A stretch of DNA of 64,000 nt, taken from assembly GCA_905221345.1 (NCBI GenBank), contig CAJNCW010000003.1, positions 186,001 through 250,000 of the forward strand, written 5' to 3'. Source of the DNA: a bacterium (GTDB lineage: Bacteria; Bacillota; Bacilli; Lactobacillales; Streptococcaceae). This document shows, in pieces, positions 58,986-64,000 of this stretch. The notes under the pieces are model-generated. The model saw only the letters and a program-made list of their open reading frames with translations, did not search any database and was not told the DNA's origin. The translations under genes were made by a program, and so were the position numbers. Position 1 is the first letter of the stretch, and each line of letters starts with the position of its first letter.

Positions 58986-59573
58986 ATGAAAAGAATAATT
59001 CCAGTTTATATATTCCAACAAGTAAATGTCCTATTGGTATCTCTATACTTACTGAAATTTCTTTGTATCGGTGAGTTAACTATACTAGAGATTCTCTATG
59101 GAGCGTCACTCATTTCTTTTTTATGGATGTATGGCCAACGCAAACAAGCTCATAAGGTCAATATGAAATCTAGGATAAAATGTCTTGGTATTGGATTCAT
59201 TAGCCTACTGATTATAAGTCTATGTTTTAGCCTAATCCATGCTCAAGGAAGCGCGAATCAAGCAAACTTAATTGGCCTTCAAAATCAAGTTCCTTGGTTT
59301 TCATTTTTATTGTTCTTAATCAATGCGAGTATGGTTGAAGAATTTCTGTATAGAGAAATTTTATGGAACTTGGTCAGAAAATTAGATATCAGAGTTGCAT
59401 TGACAAGTGTTTTGTTCGCTTTAGCTCATCATCCAGGAACTATTCTAGCTTGGTGTTTGTATGTTTCATTGGGAATGTTTTTAGGGATGGTGCGCTATAA
59501 ATCGGACTTATGGGGCAGTATGGGGCTACATTTGGTGTGGAACCTACTAGTTTATAGTTTGCTGCTTTTTTAG
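58986..59573 (+). CDS. CPBP-family intramembrane metalloprotease
   Basis: 195 residues with about five membrane helices. MVEEFLYREILWN near residue 118 is the EExxxR motif, FALAHHPG near 145 the first His and MGLHLVWNLL near 178 the second. CPBP (CAAX-like) proteins process peptides or act in bacteriocin immunity. The coding sequence ends 28 bp before the Tn916 end, so the insertion probably left it intact. Confidence 0.85.
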   Translation: MKRIIPVYIFQQVNVLLVSLYLLKFLCIGELTILEILYGASLISFLWMYGQRKQAHKVNMKSRIKCLGIGFISLLIISLCFSLIHAQGSANQANLIGLQNQVPWFSFLLFLINASMVEEFLYREILWNLVRKLDIRVALTSVLFALAHHPGTILAWCLYVSLGMFLGMVRYKSDLWGSMGLHLVWNLLVYSLLLF

Positions 59574-59715
59574 ACAAACAAAGTATAAATTTCTAATTAT
59601 CTTTTTATATTTTCTTAAATGCTCGTAAAGCCTTATTCTATGTGCTTTCGAGTATTTTTACTGTAGGAAGATACTTCACGTTTCTTTGCATATTTCCTCA
59701 TGTCTTAGCTGTCAG

Positions 59716-59737
59716 AAGTGGTAAATAAGTAGTAAAT
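59716..59737. repeat. Tandem 11-bp direct repeats beside int (Int arm-site type)
   Basis: AAGTGGTAAAT (59716-59726) and AAGTAGTAAAT (59727-59737), one mismatch, adjacent to the transposon end. Resemble the DR2-type arm sites bound by the Int N-terminal domain. Confidence 0.65.
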
Positions 59738-59749
59738 TCATTTGTACTA

Positions 59750-60967
59750 CTAAGCAACAAGACGCTCCTGTTGCTTCTCTTTATTCAAGCGTTTCATTTC
59801 TGCCATTGCAGAATCGAATGTTGCATGTGCGTAATAGTTCAGCGTCATGGCTATATTAGCATGTCCCATAATGTACTGTAATGCCTTTGGATTCATTCCT
59901 GCATTTGCATAGTTGGTACAGAATGTATGTCGCAAACTATGTGGAGTGATGTGTGGCAATTTATCCTCGTTATACTTATTGTATTTCTTAACAAGACCTT
60001 TCATCATGCCGTTGTAATCACTTGCCACTTTTGGATAGTTCTTTCTATTAAGAAAGAGGAAATCACTATATCCATCAATCTCAACACGCTTATCATTCTT
60101 TCGATTCGCTAACACTCGCTTAAATGCTTGATAGGCTTCTTCAACCATAGGAACTTGACGTTCGCCACTTTTGGTCTTTGGTGTTTCAATGTAGTACCCA
60201 ATTTCAGTATCTCTCAATAGCTGATGGTCTATATTGACAAGACGATTCTCAAAATCTAAATCTGGAAGTGTCAAACCACCAAACTCTGAAATACGAAGAC
60301 CTGTTTTTAAGAGTATCAGAATTTCATCATAATTTTTGCTGTAGGTTTTATCAGCTTTTGCAAAGGCTAACAGTTTTTCTTCCTGTTCTTCTGTTAGTAC
60401 GGTCTTAGGGACAGTATCATCATCAAGAACTGCTTTCAGTTGAAAGTCAAATGGATTCTTCCGAACACAATCATCTTGTATAGCAATATAGAATGAAGCC
60501 TTTAAAGAACGTTTGTAGTTATTGATGGTTTGATAAGCATAACCATTTTCACTCATTCTAATAGCCCATTCTTTAGCGTCTGATGGCTTAATACTGTCAA
60601 TACTTCTTACACCTAACTTGTCTTTCTTCAAAATATCCATAAGATATTTGCGTCCAGTTTCAGTGTTTTTTCTAACCTTTGGTCTTTGAGCGTTCTGTTT
60701 TGCGTAAAGCTGGCAGAGTGTCATTTTCTTTCCTACAACATCAATACCATCATGAATGTCTTTCTGTAACTCTGCGATTTTCTCTCTAAGTGAGATACAA
60801 TCACGCTTTCCTGCTGGTACTCGGTCTGTAGCCACAAGTTTCCACGAGTAAACAAATTGCGGTTCTCCAAATGAATCTATATATTTGTATAAGTATCTTC
60901 CGTCTTTTCGTTGGCTCTCTCCAGTCTTTAAGATTCGACCTTTATTGTCACGTCTTTTTTCTGACAT
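59750..60967 (-). CDS. int: Tn916 tyrosine recombinase (integrase)
   Basis: 405 residues, the standard size. An N-terminal arm-binding domain (RDNKGRILKTGESQRKDGRY) leads to a core-binding SAM-like domain. The catalytic domain follows, with GLRISEFGGL (Arg), HSLRHTF (His-x-x-Arg) near 347 and GHANIAMTLNYYAHA with the nucleophile Tyr near 379. Catalyses excision and integration of the element. Reads toward the transposon end, with xis 81 bp upstream. Confidence 0.97.
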   Translation of the reverse strand: MSEKRRDNKGRILKTGESQRKDGRYLYKYIDSFGEPQFVYSWKLVATDRVPAGKRDCISLREKIAELQKDIHDGIDVVGKKMTLCQLYAKQNAQRPKVRKNTETGRKYLMDILKKDKLGVRSIDSIKPSDAKEWAIRMSENGYAYQTINNYKRSLKASFYIAIQDDCVRKNPFDFQLKAVLDDDTVPKTVLTEEQEEKLLAFAKADKTYSKNYDEILILLKTGLRISEFGGLTLPDLDFENRLVNIDHQLLRDTEIGYYIETPKTKSGERQVPMVEEAYQAFKRVLANRKNDKRVEIDGYSDFLFLNRKNYPKVASDYNGMMKGLVKKYNKYNEDKLPHITPHSLRHTFCTNYANAGMNPKALQYIMGHANIAMTLNYYAHATFDSAMAEMKRLNKEKQQERLVA

Positions 60968-61048
60968 GGCATTTGCTCCTTTCCTTTATGGAAAGAGCCT
61001 TGATACGACTTAATACTATTTTATCATATACAAGACCCTTTGGCGACG

Positions 61049-61252
61049 CTAGATTGCGTCCAATGTATCTATAATTTTTTCAAATTGTTTTCGTTTAATC
61101 TGAATACGATTGCCATTCATAATCAGCCAATTTGCATTTTTATTTTCCTCTGCCAAGCGTCGTAGCTTGTTTTCGCCAATACGAAAATATTTTGACGCTT
61201 CTTCAATGGTTAGGGTATAACGTTCCCAAATAGGAATGTCAGTCTGCTTCAT
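61049..61252 (-). CDS. xis: Tn916 excisionase
   Basis: 67 residues, the standard Tn916 size. A winged-helix DNA-binding protein with [20 protein letters not shown]. It bends DNA at the ends to direct Int toward excision. AAAGGAGG precedes the start (plus-strand 61258-61265). It is expected to be transcribed from the orf7/orf8 side through into int. Confidence 0.95.
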
Positions 61253-61712
61253 AAAATCCTCCTTTCCAAATCACTTATTTGGATTTCATAAAAGTTGTTT
61301 TACCAGCAATCGAACAGCTTTAGCAAAGCTCACGGGAGTTCCACCCCTGCATGGTTCTCATGTAGCCATACTCATTGCCTGCGACGGTTTTATCACGCTC
61401 GGACTATTGACTGTATGGGAGTATCATTATCACGATAAGAATGTCGTTGCAGGCAATCCTGCTAAAGATTGCTTCTCGGATCACTAACATGAATCGCTCG
61501 CTATCTTTATAAGATAGGTCATGGCGGTTAGTTCCGTTGGCTCTTTTCTTATCGAAACGTATTCGATTACTTTTATTCAGTTTTCAAAGAACAATGGCTC
61601 GTTAGCCTATCAAAACACATTGAAAGCTCAATATGCTTTGGTGGAATAACAAACCTCCCTGTTCGGGAAGCGTGGAATGGTTTAGCACGCTTCCACGAAA
61701 GGAGAGAGGATA
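61253..61712. other. 460-bp gap between xis and orf8
   Basis: No minus-strand gene is found. A plus-strand frame of 83 codons (61236-61487) exists but overlaps xis and has no convincing ribosome site; it may correspond to what some Tn916 maps call a small ORF here. Near orf8 there are two overlapping, mutually exclusive hairpins at 61666-61698. Confidence 0.5.
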
Positions 61713-61943
61713 TTACTTAATTTCAAATGACAAAATCTTTGTAATCAGTCTGGTTTCCATTCTTCCACGTAAGACTTCATCAACGACCATACTTTGATTG
61801 CCATATTCATCTTTCATAAGTCGTAGGGAACGCTTCGTTATGTACCCTCTGTAATGATGTAGAATCTGGTTAATCGCTTCGGTATCGCCATCTGTTGCCT
61901 TTACAATGAGAGGAAAGGGAATCATAGGATATTGTGTTTTCAT
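61713..61943 (-). CDS. orf8: Tn916 Orf8, small helix-turn-helix protein
   Basis: 76 residues. A helical domain (FPLIVKATDGDTEAINQILH) that resembles the region 2-like helix-turn-helix conserved-protein family found beside sigma-like Orf7. It overlaps orf7 by 4 bp (ATGA). Known Tn916 work links orf7 and orf8 to activation of transfer genes. Confidence 0.9.
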   Translation of the reverse strand: MKTQYPMIPFPLIVKATDGDTEAINQILHHYRGYITKRSLRLMKDEYGNQSMVVDEVLRGRMETRLITKILSFEIK

Positions 61944-62362
61944 TCTTCAAATTCCTCCATAAACTTTTTAATTAAGGCTAGTCCACTGGTTCTATGCCGA
62001 TAGACAGTAGAACGGTTCAATTTCAACAGGTCTGCAATTTCTGAATCGCTCATGTCCATAAAGTAAAACAGCAGTAGAATTTCACGTTTCTTGTCTGGCA
62101 ACTCACGTAATGCTTCACTCAACAAATCATTTTCAACGCCTACTGATAACCCATTGAGTGTAAAAATCTGAAAGTCAGTTGAATAGTTATCTGTTGTCGC
62201 AAACTGGCTAACAAGATAATCGCCAACATCCGAAAAGGACACCTCACGCTTTGCAATCCTTGAAAGATAAAGCATATAATTCTTTCGCTCGTCTTCCATA
62301 GCACGTTTACAGATATAGTCAAACTGATTTTCTATTGTGGTCTGAAAAGAAGATGGTTTCAT
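61940..62362 (-). CDS. orf7: Tn916 Orf7, sigma-70-like regulator
   Basis: 140 residues from the ATG at 62362 with AAAGGGGG upstream (a GTG at 62371 is possible). The C-terminal region-4-like helix-turn-helix is DSEIADLLKLNRSTVYRHRT near residue 107. The preceding LPDKKREILLLFYFMDMS is the family's conserved helix. It acts with Orf8 to autoactivate and drive xis, int and circle-dependent transfer gene expression. Confidence 0.93.
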   Translation of the reverse strand: MKPSSFQTTIENQFDYICKRAMEDERKNYMLYLSRIAKREVSFSDVGDYLVSQFATTDNYSTDFQIFTLNGLSVGVENDLLSEALRELPDKKREILLLFYFMDMSDSEIADLLKLNRSTVYRHRTSGLALIKKFMEEFEE

Positions 62363-62640
62363 GTTTCTCACCCCCTTTCTGTCTAGGAAAGGAAGTGAGC
62401 CTTGCTCGTTTATCTCCTTTCACTCTTAGTCCCAATGTGAAAGGGGGATTTGTTGCATTACTGATAAATAAACTTTGTAAAAAAGTTCTGAATAGCCAAA
62501 AAAGCATATAAACAGATTTATTTCTCTGTTTACATGCTTCTGTTATTCTATCTATATGATTTATAAAACCACATTGGTGGACGTACTTATCTATTGCAGA
62601 TAGACGACTTTTTTTGACAAGAACCCAATGTAAGGAAATT

Positions 62641-62711
62641 TATTGTATATGATGTACTTCATGGCGACGTTGACCTCCAACAAACCGCCATTTGGAAGTA
62701 ATATACAATAT
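62641..62711. promoter_or_regulatory. Imperfect 24-bp inverted repeat between orf7 and orf9
   Basis: Left arm ATTGTATATGATGTACTTC then ATGGCG (62642-62666); right arm CGCCATTTGGAAGTAATAT then ACAAT (62688-62711). The arms pair except for a few bases. The 504-bp gap 62363-62866 has no gene. It may be an operator or an RNA hairpin controlling the divergent promoters. Confidence 0.6.
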
Positions 62712-62866
62712 TTTAACAGCGTAAATAGCACTACCATATAACGGTTTTTTTTATTGGCGTTTAGTAGTGCTTTTTATTAAATATAAACCTATAAACCATA
62801 TAACACGTTTTTCTATACCTGTTTTTAATTCAGTAGGAACAATAAAATGTATAGAGGTGGTCTACT

Positions 62867-63220
62867 ATGCGTAAAAAAGAAGATAAATATGATTTTAGAG
62901 CCTTTGGTTTAGCCATTAAAGAAGCTCGATTGAAACGAGGTTTAACTCGTGAACAAGTGGGAGCATTGATTGAAATTGACCCACGGTACTTAACTAATAT
63001 TGAAAATAAAGGGCAACACCCCAGCATACAAGTTCTTTATGACCTTGTATCGTTACTTCATGTTTCCGTTGATGAATTTTTCTTACCTGCTAATAACTTG
63101 GTAAAAAGCACCCGACGATTACAGATAGAGAAATACATGGATAGCTTTACAGACAAAGAACTATCCTTAATGGAATCTTTAGCCAGCGGTATCAACGAAG
63201 CAAGAAACATCGAAGACTAA
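62867..63220 (+). CDS. orf9: Tn916 Orf9, XRE-family regulator
   Basis: 117 residues, the standard size. Helix-turn-helix [20 protein letters not shown] near residues 15-34, then [18 protein letters not shown]. It is the only Tn916 gene here on the plus strand and is thought to repress orf7. The start has AGAGGTGG 7 bp upstream. It is convergent with orf6, separated by a 20-bp-stem terminator. Confidence 0.94.
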   Translation: MRKKEDKYDFRAFGLAIKEARLKRGLTREQVGALIEIDPRYLTNIENKGQHPSIQVLYDLVSLLHVSVDEFFLPANNLVKSTRRLQIEKYMDSFTDKELSLMESLASGINEARNIED

Positions 63221-63245
63221 TTAAAAGAATCCATACATAACGGAA

Positions 63246-63290
63246 AGAGCCGATAAAATGAGATTGTATTAATCTCATTTTATCGGCTCT
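63246..63290. terminator. Perfect 20-bp-stem terminator between orf9 and orf6
   Basis: Arms 63246-63265 and 63271-63290 pair perfectly around a 5-nt loop (core CCGATAAAATGAGATT). It overlaps the last codons and stop of orf6 (63280-63282). Confidence 0.85.
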
Positions 63291-63468
63291 GCGTCTTTGC
63301 GTCTGGCTCTGTAATCACAGTTACTTTGAACTGCTTTATTTCAATTAAATTTTCTTGTCTGCATTTCGGACAATAGAGGGGGAATTTTTTTAATTCAGTA
63401 TCTTCCCTTATCTTTAATCGTGTTTTATTTCCACATACAGGACACAATATCCACTTGTAGTTTATAAT
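63280..63468 (-). CDS. orf6: Tn916 Orf6, cysteine-rich KTR protein
   Basis: 62 residues if translation starts at ATT (plus-strand 63466-63468), since no ATG, GTG or TTG is placed well after GGAGGAG. Two zinc-type pairs are seen: CPVCGNKTR near residue 9 and CPKCRQEN near 33. The KTR tail and pattern define a small zinc-ribbon-like family found next to tet(M). The stop lies inside the terminator stem. Function unknown; the non-standard start is inferred. Confidence 0.75.
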   Translation of the reverse strand: MINYKWILCPVCGNKTRLKIREDTELKKFPLYCPKCRQENLIEIKQFKVTVITEPDAKTQSR

Positions 63469-63565
63469 AACTATCTCCTCCTTTACACTTTAATTCAAAT
63501 CTTTATTAAAAAATATTTCATCTTATTTAACAAGAAACCATATTTATATAACAACATAAAATACA

Positions 63566-64000
63566 CTAAGTTATTTTATTGAACATATATCGTACTTTAT
63601 CTATCCGACTATTTGGACGACGGGGCTGGCAAACAGGTTCACCGGTAGTAACATGGTACCCTTTTAACTCTGTTAAACAAACACTACGTCCATTTGTAAA
63701 GAAAGTTAAATCACTACGATATTCTTGAATACACCGAGCAGGGATTTCTCCACTAAGAATGACCTCATTATTTTTCAATTGAGTGTCTACGATGTTCGCA
63801 CAATATTTAGGAGCATCGTTGTATGCTCGTGAAAGATATTCCTTTGGCGCATAAATTTTAAAACTAAGATATGGCTCTAACAATTCTGTTCCAGCTTTTT
63901 TTAAGACTTGTTCCAATACAATAGGAGCAAGCATCCGAAAATCTGCTGGGGTACTAACAGGGCTATAGTATAAGCCATACTTAAAACAGATTTTACAGTC
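63566..64000 (-). CDS. tet(M): Tetracycline resistance protein Tet(M) (C-terminal part)
   Basis: The frame is open from base 64000 to the stop at 63566, about 144 C-terminal residues. The end of the ribosomal protection GTPase is clear: [20 protein letters not shown] at the edge, then [16 protein letters not shown] and [20 protein letters not shown], ending RYMFNKIT. This is the EF-G-like domain IV/V region. Tet(M) releases tetracycline from the ribosome. The leader and N-terminus lie outside the window. Confidence 0.97.
   Translation of the reverse strand, partial: DCKICFKYGLYYSPVSTPADFRMLAPIVLEQVLKKAGTELLEPYLSFKIYAPKEYLSRAYNDAPKYCANIVDTQLKNNEVILSGEIPARCIQEYRSDLTFFTNGRSVCLTELKGYHVTTGEPVCQPRRPNSRIDKVRYMFNKIT

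Larger units (their letters stand above)
55308..64000. mobile_element. ICESa2603-family integrative conjugative element (partial, one end)
   Basis: Begins at the rplL att site and runs off the window. Its own genes here (55524-59573) are a small ORF, RepA-like initiator, mini membrane protein, C5 methyltransferase, unknown protein, Spx-like protein, HTH protein and CPBP protease. A Tn916-family element is nested from about 59.6 kb. The ICE integrase and conjugation modules are not in the window and should lie to the right. Confidence 0.85.
59601..64000 (-). mobile_element. Tn916-family conjugative transposon (partial)
   Basis: The right (int) end is recognised by CTTTTTATATTTTC then TTAAATGCTCGTAAAGCC, which matches the known Tn916 terminus; the exact base is uncertain by about 10. 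The visible order int, xis, orf8, orf7, orf9, orf6, tet(M) is the standard Tn916 order. The transfer genes lie beyond the window. It is nested in the rplL ICE. Confidence 0.93.

Noticed and set aside
61236..61487. 83-codon plus-strand frame near xis
   Set aside because: Overlaps the xis start on the other strand, has no clear ribosome site and no recognisable domain; kept only as a note in the gap entry.

Overview
The window reads as chromosome of a mitis-group streptococcus (S. mitis / S. pneumoniae / S. pseudopneumoniae type). The evidence is a low-GC Firmicute gene style with strong Shine-Dalgarno sites, a BOX repeat, a choline-binding Pce-like protein, several LicD proteins, and a backbone gene order like that recalled for the pneumococcal stretch from the second pst operon to rplL. 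No rRNA, tRNA or CRISPR array was seen.

Regions: (1) 1-4.8 kb, phosphate uptake operon pstS(partial)-pstC-pstA-pstB-pstB-phoU. (2) 4.8-8.7 kb, an amino-acid-type binding lipoprotein, a MocR-like regulator, acetolactate decarboxylase and a YhfC-like membrane protein. (3) 8.7-13 kb, an accessory block with a HAD phosphatase-LacI regulator pair behind a palindromic operator, then a divergent MFS transporter/AraC pair. (4) 13-18.1 kb, murB-potABCD, with a strikingly structured 158-nt leader before potA. (5) 18.1-20.2 kb, an AT-rich island with a GIY-YIG nuclease and a coiled-coil/TM/PASTA gene broken by one ochre codon. (6) 20.3-25.2 kb, an alanine T-box controlling a LURP-one-like protein and alaS, then convergent cytoplasmic alpha-amylase. 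(7) 25.4-35.8 kb, the shikimate/aromatic amino acid supercluster (methyltransferase-aroD-aroE-aroB-aroC-tyrA-ylbF, then aroA-aroK-pheA-lytR). (8) 35.9-44.9 kb, a surface glycopolymer locus: three LicD domains (one fused to a Wzy/O-antigen-ligase-like polymerase), a GT2 glycosyltransferase, a phosphocholine-esterase-like choline-binding protein and a flippase. (9) 45-55.3 kb, mecA, hom-thrB, BOX element, msrAB, a heterodimeric ABC exporter, an amidohydrolase and rplJ-rplL with an L10 leader.

(10) 55.3 kb to the end is mobile DNA. The 3' end of rplL carries the 15-bp site used by the ICESa2603 family of integrative conjugative elements. ICE genes follow (small ORF, RepA-like initiator, mini membrane protein, C5-cytosine methyltransferase, unknown protein, Spx-like protein, HTH protein, CPBP protease). 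At about 59.6 kb a Tn916-family element is nested in this ICE: int, xis, orf8, orf7, orf9, orf6 and the 3' end of tet(M), which is cut by the window edge. The window therefore shows one end of a composite Tn916-in-ICE element conferring tetracycline resistance.

The best leads are the potA leader RNA, the LicD/polymerase/choline-binding/flippase locus, the nuclease + broken PASTA island, and two paralogue pairs in which one partner has lost a key residue (PstB H-loop, exporter Walker B). A MocR regulator that lacks its PLP lysine is a related case.
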